Notes: generated by a model not told the origin, from the sequence alone. A stretch of DNA of 64,000 nt from Micromonospora siamensis (GCF_900090305.1 NZ_LT607751.1:5084001-5148000), one strand, 5' to 3'; shown: positions 35,176 through 45,961, numbered from the stretch's first letter. Made by a program: numbers and translations.

Positions 35176-36567
35176 GTGAGCGAGCCGAACGACGCAACCT
35201 TCGACATCGTCATTCTCGGAGGTGGCAGCGGCGGCTACGCGGCGGCGCTGCGTGCCGCCCAGCTGGACCTCTCCGTCGCGCTGATCGAGAAGGGCAAGCT
35301 CGGCGGGACCTGCCTGCACAACGGCTGCATCCCGACCAAGGCCCTGCTGCACGCGGCCGAGATCGCCGACCAGACCCGCGAGTCGGAGCAGTTCGGCGTG
35401 AAGGCCGAGCTGGTCGGGATCGACATGGCCGGGGTGAACTCGTACAAGGACGGCGTGATCTCCCGGCTGTACAAGGGCCTCCAGGGCCTGGTGGGCAGCT
35501 CCAAGAACATCACCTTCGTGGCGGGCGCCGGCAAGCTGGTCGGCAAGAACGTCGTCGAGGTGGACGGCAAGCGTTACACCGGCCGCAACGTGATCCTGGC
35601 CTCCGGCTCGTACGCGAAGAGCCTGCCCGGCCTGGAGGTCGACGGCGAGCGGATCATCACCAGTGACCACGCGCTGACCCTGGACCGGGTCCCGTCGTCG
35701 GTGATCGTGCTGGGCGGTGGCGTGATCGGCGTCGAGTTCGCCAGCGTGTGGAAGTCGTTCGGGGTGGACGTGACGATCGTCGAGGCGCTGCCCCGGCTGG
35801 TCGCCGCCGAGGACGAGGAGTCGTCGAAGGCGCTGGAGCGGGCGTTCCGCAAGCGGAAGATCAACTTCAAGGTCGGCAAGCCGTTCGAGAAGGTCGAGAG
35901 GACCGAGAACGGCGTCAAGCTGACCATCCAGGGCGGCGAGACCGTCGAGGCCGAGCTGCTGCTGGTGGCCGTGGGCCGGGGCCCGAACACCGCCAACCTC
36001 GGGTACGAGGAGCAGGGCGTCAAGATGGACCGCGGCTACGTGCTGACCGACGAGCGGCTGCGCACCAGCGTGCCGAACGTCTTCGCCGTCGGCGACATCG
36101 TGCCCGGTCTCCAGCTCGCCCACCGCGGCTTCCAGCAGGGCATCTTCGTGGCCGAGGAGATCGCCGGCCAGAACCCGGCCGTGATCGACGAGGCCGGCAT
36201 CCCGCGGGTCACCTACTCCGACCCGGAGCTCGCGTCGGTGGGCCTGACCGAGGCGAAGGCCAAGGAGCAGTACGGCGCCGACAAGATCAAGACGTACAAC
36301 TACAACCTGGGTGGCAACGGCAAGAGCCAGATCCTCAAGACCGCCGGCTTCGTGAAGCTGGTCCGGGTCGAGGACGGGCCGGTCGTCGGCGTGCACATGG
36401 TCGGCGCCCGGGTCGGCGAGCTGGTCGGCGAGGCCCAGCTGATCTTCAACTGGGAGGCCTACCCGGCCGAGGTGGCGCAGCTGGTGCACGCCCACCCCAC
36501 GCAGAACGAGGCCCTGGGCGAGGCGCACCTGGCCCTGGCCGGCAAGCCGCTGCACGCACACGCCTGA
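35176..36567 (+). CDS. lpdA: Dihydrolipoyl dehydrogenase (E3)
   Basis: 463 residues from GTG 35176, with GGGAG 6 nt upstream; the upstream frame start (35119) is rejected. It reoxidises lipoyl groups of 2-oxoacid dehydrogenases and the glycine cleavage H protein, passing electrons to NAD. FAD-binding ILGGGSGGYAAALRA, redox disulfide GGTCLHNGCIPTK, NAD-binding VLGGGVIGVEFASVW, FAVGDI, and the C-terminal catalytic HAHPTQNEA are all present. 66 bp upstream of sucB, probably one operon. Confidence 0.97.
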   Translation: MSEPNDATFDIVILGGGSGGYAAALRAAQLDLSVALIEKGKLGGTCLHNGCIPTKALLHAAEIADQTRESEQFGVKAELVGIDMAGVNSYKDGVISRLYKGLQGLVGSSKNITFVAGAGKLVGKNVVEVDGKRYTGRNVILASGSYAKSLPGLEVDGERIITSDHALTLDRVPSSVIVLGGGVIGVEFASVWKSFGVDVTIVEALPRLVAAEDEESSKALERAFRKRKINFKVGKPFEKVERTENGVKLTIQGGETVEAELLLVAVGRGPNTANLGYEEQGVKMDRGYVLTDERLRTSVPNVFAVGDIVPGLQLAHRGFQQGIFVAEEIAGQNPAVIDEAGIPRVTYSDPELASVGLTEAKAKEQYGADKIKTYNYNLGGNGKSQILKTAGFVKLVRVEDGPVVGVHMVGARVGELVGEAQLIFNWEAYPAEVAQLVHAHPTQNEALGEAHLALAGKPLHAHA

Positions 36568-36633
36568 TCACGACAACCGCGGCGTCCGGCGACGGGCGAT
36601 GATCCCACCAGGGGAATGAAGGAGTCTTAGACA

Positions 36634-38502
36634 ATGCCGGTATCGGTCACCATGCCCCGGCTCGGCGAGAGCGTCACCGAGGGCACCGTCACGCGCTGGC
36701 TCAAGCAGGAGGGCGACACCGTCGAGGTCGACGAGCCCCTGCTCGAGGTCTCGACCGACAAGGTCGACACGGAGATCCCGTCCCCGGCGGCGGGCGTGCT
36801 GAGCCGGATCGTGGTCGGCGAGGACGAGACCGCCGAGGTCGGCAGCGAGCTGGCCGTCATCGCCGGTGAGGGCGAGGAGGCCGGCGGCCAGGCCGAGCGG
36901 GCCGAGCCGGCCGCCGAGCCGACGGCCGCCGCCGAGGGCACCGGACCGGAGCCGGAGCAGCAGGCCGCGCAGGCCGCCGCCGAGCCGGGCGCCGAGGCGG
37001 AGCAGCCGGCCGTCGAGGAGCCGGCCCAGGCCGCCGCGCCGTCGGGCGAGGGCACCCCGGTGAAGATGCCGGCCCTGGGTGAGAGCGTGACCGAGGGTAC
37101 GGTCACCCGCTGGCTCAAGCAGGTCGGCGAGACCGTCGAGGTGGACGAGCCGCTGCTGGAGGTCTCCACCGACAAGGTGGACACGGAGATCCCGTCGCCG
37201 GTCGCCGGCACCCTGCTGGAGATCAAGGTCGCCGAGGACGAGACCGCCGACGTCGGCGCGGACCTGGCGATCATCGGCGCCGCGGGCGCCGCCCCGGCGA
37301 AGCCGGAGCCCAAGGCCGAGCCGAAGCCGCAGGCCCAGCCCGCGCCGCAGGCCGAGGCCAAGCCGGCCCCGAAGGCCGAGCCGAAGCCGGAGCCCAAGGT
37401 CGAGGAGCCGACCCCGGGCATGTCGTACAACGAGCCGGCCGCGGAGGCCGAGGTCGCGCAGCAGCCGGCCAAGGCGGAGGCGGCGGCGCAGCCGTCGGCT
37501 CCCGCCCCGACGCCGCAGCGGCCGACCGCTGCGGCGCAGGGTGGCGGCGAGGAGGCCGCCGGCTACGTGACCCCGCTGGTCCGCAAGCTGGCCGCCGAGC
37601 ACGGCGTCGACCTGGCGTCGCTCAACGGCACCGGCGTCGGTGGGCGGATCCGCAAGCAGGACGTGCTGGAGGCCGCGGAGAAGGCGAAGGCCGCCAAGGC
37701 CGCGCCGGCCGCCGCCGCGCAGCCGGCCGCCGAGGCGGGCGCCCCGGCCAAGCCGGCCGCGAAGCCGCAGCCGAGCGGCAAGCGGGGCACCACGGAGAAG
37801 CTGCCCCGGATCCGCAAGGCCATCGCCACCCGGATGCACGAGTCGCTGCACGAGATGGCGCAGCTCACCACCGTGATCGAGGTGGACGTCACCAAGATCG
37901 CCAAGCTGCGGGCGCAGGCCAAGGACTCGTTCCAGGCCAAGCACGGCGTGAAGCTCTCCTTCCTGCCGTTCTTCGCGCTGGCCGCGATCGAGGCGCTCCA
38001 GGCGTACCCGATCGTCAACGCGAGCATGGACCTCGACGGCGGGACGATCACCTACCCGGCCGCCGAGCACCTGGGCATCGCGGTGGACACCGAGCGGGGC
38101 CTGATGGTGCCGGTCATCCACAACGCCGGCGACCTCAACCTGGGCGGCATCGCCAAGCGGATCGCCGATCTGGCCGAGCGGACCCGGACCAACAAGATCA
38201 GCCCGGACGAGATCGCCGGGGCGACCTTCACGCTGACCAACACCGGCAGCCGGGGCGCCCTGTTCGACACCCCGATCGTGCCGTCGCCGCAGTCGGCGAT
38301 GCTCGGCACGGGTGCCGTGGTCAAGCGTCCGGTCGTGGTCAACGACCCGGAGCTGGGCGAGGTCGTCGCGGTCCGCTCGATGGTCTACCTGGCCATGTCC
38401 TACGACCACCGGCTGATCGACGGCGCCGACGCGGCCCGTTTCCTGGTCGCGGTCAAGGAGCGGCTGGAGGGCGGCAACTTCCAGGCCGAACTCGGTCTCT
38501 GA
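36634..38502 (+). CDS. sucB: Dihydrolipoamide acyltransferase E2 (2-oxoglutarate dehydrogenase complex), two lipoyl domains
   Basis: 622 residues; AAGGAG precedes ATG 36634. Two lipoyl domains, residues ~2-78 and ~146-222, each with [12 protein letters not shown] where the Lys is lipoylated. Ala/Pro/Glu/Lys-rich linkers join them to the E3/E1-binding domain (~311-345, [29 protein letters not shown]) and the catalytic domain (~385-622) with the active-site [16 protein letters not shown]. In actinobacteria one E2 of this type can serve both pyruvate and 2-oxoglutarate complexes. It needs LipB and LipA, both encoded later in the window, to be lipoylated. A hairpin follows. Confidence 0.95.
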   Translation: MPVSVTMPRLGESVTEGTVTRWLKQEGDTVEVDEPLLEVSTDKVDTEIPSPAAGVLSRIVVGEDETAEVGSELAVIAGEGEEAGGQAERAEPAAEPTAAAEGTGPEPEQQAAQAAAEPGAEAEQPAVEEPAQAAAPSGEGTPVKMPALGESVTEGTVTRWLKQVGETVEVDEPLLEVSTDKVDTEIPSPVAGTLLEIKVAEDETADVGADLAIIGAAGAAPAKPEPKAEPKPQAQPAPQAEAKPAPKAEPKPEPKVEEPTPGMSYNEPAAEAEVAQQPAKAEAAAQPSAPAPTPQRPTAAAQGGGEEAAGYVTPLVRKLAAEHGVDLASLNGTGVGGRIRKQDVLEAAEKAKAAKAAPAAAAQPAAEAGAPAKPAAKPQPSGKRGTTEKLPRIRKAIATRMHESLHEMAQLTTVIEVDVTKIAKLRAQAKDSFQAKHGVKLSFLPFFALAAIEALQAYPIVNASMDLDGGTITYPAAEHLGIAVDTERGLMVPVIHNAGDLNLGGIAKRIADLAERTRTNKISPDEIAGATFTLTNTGSRGALFDTPIVPSPQSAMLGTGAVVKRPVVVNDPELGEVVAVRSMVYLAMSYDHRLIDGADAARFLVAVKERLEGGNFQAELGL

Positions 38503-38512
38503 CGTACCAAAG

Positions 38513-38546
38513 GGAGGGGCGCGCGGCTTGGGCCGTGCGCCCCTCC
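38513..38546 (+). terminator. Terminator hairpin after sucB
   Basis: GGAGGGGCGCGCGGC and GCCGTGCGCCCCTCC pair over 15 bp with one G-T wobble or mismatch and a 4-nt TTGG loop, beginning 10 bp after the sucB stop. Confidence 0.8.
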
Positions 38547-38601
38547 GTCGTACCCGGGTGATTCCGGCCCGGAGCCGGTCGATGGTTGAAAGACTCGGTC
38601 G

Positions 38602-39921
38602 GTGGGCGGCGGGAGGAGGAGACGCCTGGGGCCGGCGGTGGCGGTGGCGCCGGGCGCCCGGGTCGACCGGTTCGAGATCTTCTTCGACCTGGTCTTCGTC
38701 TTCTCGTTCTTCATCATCACCCGGGCCACCGCGCTGCACATCTCCGGCGCGTCACTGCTGCACGCCCTGCTGGTGCTCGCCGTGCTCTGGTGGGCCTGGG
38801 TGGTGCACAGCGTGGTGGCCACCCGGATCCGGCTCGGTGAGGGCTTCGTCCCGGTGCTGATGACCGTCGGGATGGCGGCGCTGTTCACCTTCGCCCTCGC
38901 GCTGCCGCAGGCCTTCCAGGATCCCCGGGGCAACGCCGCCGGACCGCTGGTGGCGGCCGTCAGCTACGTGGTGATCCGGCTGGTGCACCTGGCGCTCTTC
39001 ATGCACGCCGTGCGGGACAGCCCGAACGAACGCCGCCAGTTGTGGCACTTCGCCCCGGAGCTGATCGCCAGCACCCTGATCCTCCTCGCCGCCGCCCTGC
39101 TGCCCGTGCGGATCAGCGACACCGGGACGGCCGCGCTGGTCCGCGACGGCCTCTGGACCACCGTGGTGCTGGCCCAGTACAGCACCGGGATGATCGCCGG
39201 GACCTGGGGCTGGGGAATCACCTCGGCCGAGCACTGGACCGAGCGGTACGACCTGATCCTGATCATCGCCCTCGGCGAGTCGGTGATCTCCGTCGGGGTG
39301 GGCAGCAACCTGCTCGGCCAGCCGCCCACCTGGCCCGCGGTCACCGCCGCGGTGCTCGGCATCTTCTTCACCGCGGCCCTGTGGTGGGCGCACTACGACA
39401 TGATCGCGCCGGCCGCCCGGATCGCCCTGCACGCGGCGAAGGACGGCCCCCGGGTGGCGATGGCCCGCGACGCGTACGCCTACCTCTACCTGCCGATGAT
39501 CGCGGGGATCATCCTGTTCGCCCTCGGCGCCGAGGGGATCGTGCACCAGATCGCCGACCCGCGGCTGCCCACGAACGACCCGGCGAAGAGCCCCAACGTG
39601 CCGCTGCTCTTCGGCGGGGTGATCTGCTACCTCAGCGCGAACATGCTGTTCCAGCTGCGTACCCTGCGCACGGTCAGCTGGACCCGGGTCGGGGCGGTGC
39701 TGGTGCTGACGGTGGCCATCCCGGTGGCCGCCGCGTTGCCCGCGCTGGCCGCCCTGGGCCTGTTGACCGCGATCTGCGTCGGGCTGGTGGCGGCCGAGGT
39801 GGTGGTCTTCGCCGACGCCCGTGAGGCCCTGCACAAGCTGGTCTTCGAGGAGAAGACCGCCCACGAGGCGAACGAGGCCGCCTTCCGGGCCCGCTGGCAC
39901 GAACGCGACGAGGGCGAGTGA
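38602..39921 (+). CDS. Low-temperature-requirement A (LtrA) family membrane protein
   Basis: About 439 residues with roughly a dozen hydrophobic segments. RVDRFEIFFDLVFVFSFFIITRATALHI near the N-terminus and YDLILIIALGESVISVGVG (residues ~215-233) are the LtrA signatures. The family was named for low-temperature growth in Listeria; the molecular role is unknown. The start is uncertain: GTG 38602 is the longest, but a GGGAGGAGGAG stretch lies inside the frame and would better serve a start at 38626 (CTG) or 38638 (GTG). First gene of the accessory block after sucB. Confidence 0.85.
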   Translation: MGGGRRRRLGPAVAVAPGARVDRFEIFFDLVFVFSFFIITRATALHISGASLLHALLVLAVLWWAWVVHSVVATRIRLGEGFVPVLMTVGMAALFTFALALPQAFQDPRGNAAGPLVAAVSYVVIRLVHLALFMHAVRDSPNERRQLWHFAPELIASTLILLAAALLPVRISDTGTAALVRDGLWTTVVLAQYSTGMIAGTWGWGITSAEHWTERYDLILIIALGESVISVGVGSNLLGQPPTWPAVTAAVLGIFFTAALWWAHYDMIAPAARIALHAAKDGPRVAMARDAYAYLYLPMIAGIILFALGAEGIVHQIADPRLPTNDPAKSPNVPLLFGGVICYLSANMLFQLRTLRTVSWTRVGAVLVLTVAIPVAAALPALAALGLLTAICVGLVAAEVVVFADAREALHKLVFEEKTAHEANEAAFRARWHERDEGE

Positions 39922-40026
39922 AGGCGGAGGTTCCTTCCTGACGTCCCCGGCGGACGGATTCGCCCGTCGGCAGAACCGGGCACCTCGGGGTGGCCGGCGC
40001 GCGGCAGGACAGCCGATGCTGGGCCG

Positions 40027-40959
40027 ATGACGACGTTCTCCGTACAGGCCCGGCCCACCGACGCGGCGAGCTGGCTGGCCCTGGCCCGCCGGGTCGAGGC
40101 CGCCGGCTTCGACGCGCTGTACGCCGCCGACCACCCCGGTTCGGGCACCTCGCCGTTCGTGGCCCTGGCCGCCGCGGCGGCGGTGACGTCGAGGATCGAC
40201 CTCGGGTCGTACGTCTCGAACGCCGGGGTCCGCGAGCCGATGCTGCTCGCCACCGACGTGGCGACCCTCGACGTGGTCTCCGGCGGCCGGGCCCGGCTCG
40301 GTCTGGGCGCCGGCCACACCCCGGCGGAGTGGCGGGCGGTCGGCCGGGTACGCCCCGACGTGGCCGGCCGGGTCCGCCGCTGCGTCGCCGTCGCCGAGGC
40401 GGTACGCGCCCTGCTGGCCGGCGAGGAGGTCACCGTGGACACCCCCGAGCTGACCGTCCACGCGGCCCGGCTCGCCGCACCTCGGCCGGTGCGGGACCGG
40501 ATCCCGTTCACCCTGGGCACGTCCAACTCGGCGCTGCTGCGCTGGGCCGGGGCGCACGCCGACGTGGTGGGGCTGGCCGGCTTCGGGCGTACCCTCGCCG
40601 ACGGGCACCGGCACGAGGCCCGGTGGCGCGTCGACCAGATCGAGGCGCAGCTGGCCTGCGTGGCGGCCGGCGCGGCCGGCCGGGCCGCGCCACCGGCGCT
40701 GGAGGCCCTGGTGCAGACGGTGGTGGTCACCGACGACGCCGGGGCGGTGGCCGCCGAGCGGGCCGTGGACGCCGGGCTGACCGGGCCGGAGCTGCTGGCC
40801 ACCCCGTTCGTGCTGATCGGCACCGAGGCGGAGATCGTCGCGGCGGTACGGGAGCACCGGCGGCGGTGGGGCGTGACCCGGTTCGTGGTCCGCGCCGACG
40901 CCGTGGAACCCCTGGCCCCGGTGCTGCGCCGGCTGCGCGCCGACGTCGCAGTCGGGTAG
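40027..40959 (+). CDS. LLM-class (luciferase-like, probably F420-dependent) oxidoreductase
   Basis: 310 residues. TFSVQARPTDAASWLALARRVEAAGFDALYAADHPG and LGSYVSNAGVREPMLLATDVATLDVVSGGRARLGLGAGHTPAEW fit the bacterial luciferase-like TIM barrel; the second half keeps the family end VVRADAVEPLAPVLRRL. Actinobacterial members commonly use F420 rather than FMN. Substrate unknown. It ends 7 bp before the convergent end of the Rox-like gene. Confidence 0.88.
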   Translation: MTTFSVQARPTDAASWLALARRVEAAGFDALYAADHPGSGTSPFVALAAAAAVTSRIDLGSYVSNAGVREPMLLATDVATLDVVSGGRARLGLGAGHTPAEWRAVGRVRPDVAGRVRRCVAVAEAVRALLAGEEVTVDTPELTVHAARLAAPRPVRDRIPFTLGTSNSALLRWAGAHADVVGLAGFGRTLADGHRHEARWRVDQIEAQLACVAAGAAGRAAPPALEALVQTVVVTDDAGAVAAERAVDAGLTGPELLATPFVLIGTEAEIVAAVREHRRRWGVTRFVVRADAVEPLAPVLRRLRADVAVG

Positions 40960-40966
40960 TGCTCCC

Positions 40967-42592
<1,626 letters not shown>

Positions 42593-42668
42593 CTACAAGC
42601 CTCCGCGTCGCCGCGTCGAGCCCTTTTCCGGGGCGGCCATGCGGTTGGAACAGGCGTACGATGCGGCG

Positions 42669-43175
42669 ATGAGCGACTCCCGGATGGCCCTGCCGTCCAC
42701 GGTGGACGAACGCACGATGTTGCGGACCTTCCTCGACTTCCAGCGGGAGGCGCTCGTCCGCAAGTGCGCCGGGCTGACCGACGGGCAGCTGCGGGCCCGT
42801 CCGGTGCCGTCGTCCACCCTGTCCCTGCTGGGCCTGGTGCGGCACCTGGCCACCGTCGAGCGGTGGTACTTCCAGGCGGTGCTCGCCGGCGACCGCCCCG
42901 GCGACCTGTACGACCTGACCGACGACTTCGACGCGCCGTTCAACGACATCGCCGACGCCACCGGCGCGGAGACCTTCGTGCAGTGGCGGGCGGAGGTGGC
43001 GGCCTCGCGGCGGATCGAGGACGAGCGCTCCCTCGACGCGGTCGGCCGCACCCCGGGCACCGGCAGCGAGCGCTCGCTGCGCTGGGTGCTCATCCACATG
43101 GTCGACGAGTACGCCCGGCACCTCGGGCACGCCGACATCCTGCGCGAGGCGATCGACGGCCGGTCCGGCGAGTGA
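42669..43175 (+). CDS. DinB-like (DUF664) protein
   Basis: 168 residues from ATG 42669 (MSDSRMALPSTVDERTMLRTFLDFQRE). Four-helix DinB/YfiT fold: metal-binding histidines are visible in LGLVRHLATVERWYF (residues ~53-67) and DEYARHLGHADILREAIDG near the C-terminus. Actinobacterial DUF664 proteins are metal-dependent small-molecule or thiol transferases in some cases (mycothiol-type); this one is uncharacterised. An in-frame ATG at 42639 is possible. Divergent from the Rox-like gene. Confidence 0.85.
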   Translation: MSDSRMALPSTVDERTMLRTFLDFQREALVRKCAGLTDGQLRARPVPSSTLSLLGLVRHLATVERWYFQAVLAGDRPGDLYDLTDDFDAPFNDIADATGAETFVQWRAEVAASRRIEDERSLDAVGRTPGTGSERSLRWVLIHMVDEYARHLGHADILREAIDGRSGE

Positions 43176-43179
43176 GCGG

Positions 43180-43539
43180 TCAGCCCAACTTCTCGTAGAA
43201 GCGGATCTTCTCGCGCAGGTGGTCGTACTGGTGTTGGAGCAGGCGCATCTGCTCCTCGACCCGCTCGGCGTGCCGGCGCAGCAGGGCGTGCCGCTCGCCG
43301 GTGGTGTGCTCGCCCGCCCGGGCCAGCTCGGCGTAGCGGCACATCTCGGCGATCGGCATGCCGGTGTCGCGCAGGCAGCGGAACAGCACCAGCCAGCCCA
43401 GGTCCTCGTCGGTGAAGACCCGCCGCCCGCCGGACGTCCGCCCGATGTCACTGAGCAGGCCGATCTTCTCGTAGTAGCGCAGGGTGTCGAGGCTGAACCC
43501 GCTGCGGGTGGCGGCCTCGGAGGGTGAGTAACCGCTCAT
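43180..43539 (-). CDS. MerR-family transcriptional regulator
   Basis: 119 residues from ATG 43539 (MSGYSPSEAATRSGFSLDTLRYYEKIGLL). The N-terminal winged helix is canonical (residues 1-70), followed by a coiled-coil dimer helix (LLRRHAERVEEQMRLLQHQYDHLREKIRFYEKLG) and no ligand domain beyond it. No cysteine cluster is seen, so not a SoxR- or metal-type sensor. Divergent from an aldo/keto reductase with a perfect 20-bp palindrome in between. Probably controls that gene and itself. Typical of MerR regulators of AKR genes that sense electrophiles. Confidence 0.92.
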   Translation of the reverse strand: MSGYSPSEAATRSGFSLDTLRYYEKIGLLSDIGRTSGGRRVFTDEDLGWLVLFRCLRDTGMPIAEMCRYAELARAGEHTTGERHALLRRHAERVEEQMRLLQHQYDHLREKIRFYEKLG

Positions 43540-43559
43540 GCCCGCGATCCTAGTTCTTG

Positions 43560-43579
43560 ACCTGGAGCGCGCTCCAGGT
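43560..43579. promoter_or_regulatory. MerR operator: perfect 20-bp palindrome
   Basis: ACCTGGAGCGCGCTCCAGGT is fully palindromic and sits in the 55-bp gap between merR and the aldo/keto reductase. TTGACC (43557-43562) overlaps its left edge as a -35 element reading toward the reductase. The place where a -10 would be for a 19-bp spacer (about 43582) reads AAAGCT. This is the usual MerR layout with the operator in the promoter spacer. Confidence 0.8.
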
Positions 43580-43594
43580 TGAAAGCTGGGTGCC

Positions 43595-44596
43595 ATGACG
43601 ACGACACGAACTCTGGGCCGCAGCGGAATCGAGGTCAGCGCGCTGGGCATGGGTTGCTGGGCGATCGGCGGGCCGCTCTGGGGTGACGGCGGGCAGCCGT
43701 TCGGGTGGGGCGAGGTGGACGACGACGAGTCGGTCCGGACCATCCACCGCGCCCTGGACCTGGGCGTCACCCTCTTCGACACGGCCAGCAACTACGGGGC
43801 CGGGCACAGCGAGCGGATCCTGGGCCGGGCGCTGGCCGGCCGGCGGGACGACGTGGTGGTCGCCACCAAGTTCGGCAACGTCTCCGACGAGGCCACCCGA
43901 CGGTGGACCAGCGTCGACCACAGCCCCGCGTACGCGGCGGTCAGCCTGGAGGAGTCGCTGCGCCGGCTCGGCACCGACCACGTCGACCTGTACCAGCTGC
44001 ACATCAACGATCTGCCGGCGTCCGCCGCGCTCGACCTGGTCGACACCCTGGAGGGCCTGGTCACCCAGGGCAAGATCCGGGCGTACGGCTGGAGCACCGA
44101 CAACCCGGCGTCGGCGCGGGCGTTCGCCGAGGCGGGCCCGCACTGCGCCGCCGTGCAGCACGACGAGTCGGTGTTCAAGGACAACCGGGAGATGTTCGCG
44201 GTCTGCGACGCGCTGGACCTGGCCAGCCTCAACCGCGGCCCGCTGGCGATGGGCCTGCTCACTGGTAAGTCCCGCACCGTCGGCGCGGACGACGTGCGCG
44301 GCCGGGCACCGGAGTGGCTGGTCTGGTTCCGCGACGGCCGCCCCACGCCCGAGTGGTCGGCCCGGCTGGAGCTCATCCGGGCGGCGCTGACGGCCGACGG
44401 CCGTACCCTCGCCCAGGGCGCGTTGGGCTGGCTGCTGGCCCGCAGCCCACGCACGCTGCCGATCCCCGGCTGCCGCACGGTCGCGCAGGCCGAGGAGAAC
44501 TTCGGCACCCTGGCGTACGGGCCGCTGCCCGCCGACGCGTTCGCCGAGGTGGAGCGGCTGCTCGCCGACCTGCGCGGCGCCCCGGCCGACGCCTGA
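43595..44596 (+). CDS. Aldo/keto reductase, MerR-linked
   Basis: 333 residues. TTTRTLGRSGIEVSALGMGCWAIGG at the start, LFDTASNYGAGHSERILG (catalytic Asp/Tyr), VVVATKFGN (Lys), DLYQLHIND (His) and TLPIPGCRTVAQAEENFGTL at the end define a complete aldo/keto reductase. It is distinct from the copy at 23.5 kb. Regulated by the divergent MerR protein in all likelihood. A natural terminator may have been moved away by the IS110-type insertion that follows. Confidence 0.92.
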   Translation: MTTTRTLGRSGIEVSALGMGCWAIGGPLWGDGGQPFGWGEVDDDESVRTIHRALDLGVTLFDTASNYGAGHSERILGRALAGRRDDVVVATKFGNVSDEATRRWTSVDHSPAYAAVSLEESLRRLGTDHVDLYQLHINDLPASAALDLVDTLEGLVTQGKIRAYGWSTDNPASARAFAEAGPHCAAVQHDESVFKDNREMFAVCDALDLASLNRGPLAMGLLTGKSRTVGADDVRGRAPEWLVWFRDGRPTPEWSARLELIRAALTADGRTLAQGALGWLLARSPRTLPIPGCRTVAQAEENFGTLAYGPLPADAFAEVERLLADLRGAPADA

Positions 44597-44612
44597 CAGT
44601 GAGGATGTAGGT

Positions 44613-44697
44613 GGGGTCACCCGGTCTGGTCTGACTCACCGCCTGACCGACGATGCTGTCCTGCTGTGCGATTCGTCGATCGGTTCCGGGTGACCCC
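44613..44697. repeat. 12-bp inverted repeat upstream of the IS110-type element
   Basis: GGGGTCACCCGG (44613-44624) and CCGGGTGACCCC (44686-44697) are perfect reverse complements 61 bp apart. They lie between the reductase stop and the transposase gene, and could be part of the non-coding left end of the element or a terminator-like hairpin of the reductase. Confidence 0.5.
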
Positions 44698-44733
44698 GTT
44701 CCTGCACGTCACTGGCAGGGGCGTCGTGACCTG

Positions 44734-45906
44734 ATAGGAGCCTGTGCAAGAGGCCCCATCACTGTCCTGTCCGCCCGTCCCAGCAAGTGCGTGCCGACCC
44801 TGTCGGTGCAAGCGAAAGGGACGACGGTTCCAGGATGACAGCCAAGAAGCGCCAGGTCACGGGTGGGGTTGATACCCACGGAAAGACGCACCACGCCGCC
44901 GCGGTCGACCAGGCGGGTCGGGTGCTCGGTGACCAGCAGTTCCCGGCCACCGCAGCCGGATATCAGCAGCTGCTGCTCTGGCTGCGCGCCTTCGGCCGGG
45001 TGGTCAAGGTCGGGGTGGAGGGCACCGGCGCCTATGGCGCTGGCCTGGCGCGGCACCTGAGCGCGTCGGGCATCACCGTCGTCGAGATCGACCGCCCTGA
45101 CCGCAAGACCCGTCGGAGCAAGGGCAAGTCCGACCCGATCGATGCCCTCGCCGCCGCCCGCACGGCCCTGTCCGGGCAGGCCACCGGTGTCCCGAAGACC
45201 CGCACCGGCCCGGTCGAGGCGATCCGCGTCCTGCGGGTGGCCCGCCGCGGCGCGGTCAAGGCCCGCACCGCAGCCCTTAACCAGCTCCACGGCCTGATCA
45301 CCTCCGCGCCGGACGCACTGCGGGAGGATCTGGCCGGCCTCACCGGTGCCGCGCTCGTCCAACGATGCGTCGACCTCCGTGTCGAGGAGTCCACGCTCAC
45401 CGACCCGGTGCACGCCACGAACGCCGCCCTCGCCGCGATCGCCACTCGGATCACCGCGCTCAACGCCGAGATCGCCCACGCCGATCGACGACTGCGCCCC
45501 GCCGTCGCCCGCACCGCACCGGCCCTTAGCCGCCTGTTCGGCGCAGGACCGGAAGTCGCGGGGCAACTGCTGACCACCGCCGGCGACAACCCCGACCGGC
45601 TCCGCTCCGAAGCAGCCCTGGCCCACCTCTGCGGCGCCGCCCCGATACCCGCCAGCAGCGGACGCACCGACCGCCACCGCCTCAACCGCGGCGGCGACAG
45701 AGCCGCGAACAACGCCCTGCACACCATCGTGCTCAGCCGGATGCGCTACGACCCACGCACCCGCGCATACGTCGACAAACGCACCAAACAGGGCCTCGGC
45801 AAGAAAGAGATCATGCGGTGCCTCAAGCGATACGTCATCCGCGAGGTCCACACCGCCCTCCTCGCCGACTTCGCCGCTCTCCACACCCCTTGACATCCAT
45901 AGGAGC
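44734..45906 (+). mobile_element. IS110-type insertion sequence (boundaries approximate)
   Basis: One DEDD transposase gene with a short non-coding left part. ATAGGAGC occurs at 44734-44741 and again at 45899-45906, just after the transposase stop, in similar contexts (GTGACCTG-ATAGGAGC and TTGACATCC-ATAGGAGC). IS110 elements lack terminal inverted repeats and make little or no target duplication, so these repeats are candidate ends or the core where recombination occurs. The true left end could lie further left and include the 44613-44697 inverted repeat. No frame damage is seen, so it may be active. Confidence 0.75.
44835..45893 (+). CDS. IS110-family transposase
   Basis: 352 residues from ATG 44835. 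The N-terminal RuvC-like DEDD domain shows GGVDTHGKTHHAAAVD (first Asp), VGVEGTGAYGAGLARHL (Glu) and VEIDRPDRKTRRSKGKSDPIDALAAAR (the two later Asp). The C-terminal transposase_20 domain has GAGPEVAGQLLTTAGDNPDRLRSEAALAHLCGAAPIPASSGRTDRHRLNRGGDRAANNALH, including the catalytic Ser. IS110 enzymes use a bridge RNA from the non-coding end to choose their target. The frame is intact. An upstream in-frame GTG (44787) would add 16 residues. Confidence 0.93.
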   Translation: MTAKKRQVTGGVDTHGKTHHAAAVDQAGRVLGDQQFPATAAGYQQLLLWLRAFGRVVKVGVEGTGAYGAGLARHLSASGITVVEIDRPDRKTRRSKGKSDPIDALAAARTALSGQATGVPKTRTGPVEAIRVLRVARRGAVKARTAALNQLHGLITSAPDALREDLAGLTGAALVQRCVDLRVEESTLTDPVHATNAALAAIATRITALNAEIAHADRRLRPAVARTAPALSRLFGAGPEVAGQLLTTAGDNPDRLRSEAALAHLCGAAPIPASSGRTDRHRLNRGGDRAANNALHTIVLSRMRYDPRTRAYVDKRTKQGLGKKEIMRCLKRYVIREVHTALLADFAALHTP

Positions 45907-45922
45907 ATCGCTCGCGCCTCGC

Positions 45923-45961
45923 GGGTGCGCCGCCGGTCGCAGGGCAACCGGCGGCGCACCC
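45923..45961. terminator. Terminator hairpin to the right of the IS element
   Basis: GGGTGCGCCGCCGGT and ACCGGCGGCGCACCC form a perfect 15-bp stem with a 9-nt loop, 30 bp after the transposase stop and 21 bp before the GNAT gene. It may have been the terminator of the aldo/keto reductase before the insertion. Confidence 0.8.

Noticed and set aside
38602..38638. Fixing the LtrA start at the CTG 38626
   Set aside because: The GGAGGAGG stretch favours it, but CTG starts are rare; kept as an alternative only.
36568..38739. Minus-strand ORF of 723 codons opposite sucB
   Set aside because: Mirror of sucB codons, rich in Arg/Leu/Gly; sucB motifs on the plus strand are complete.
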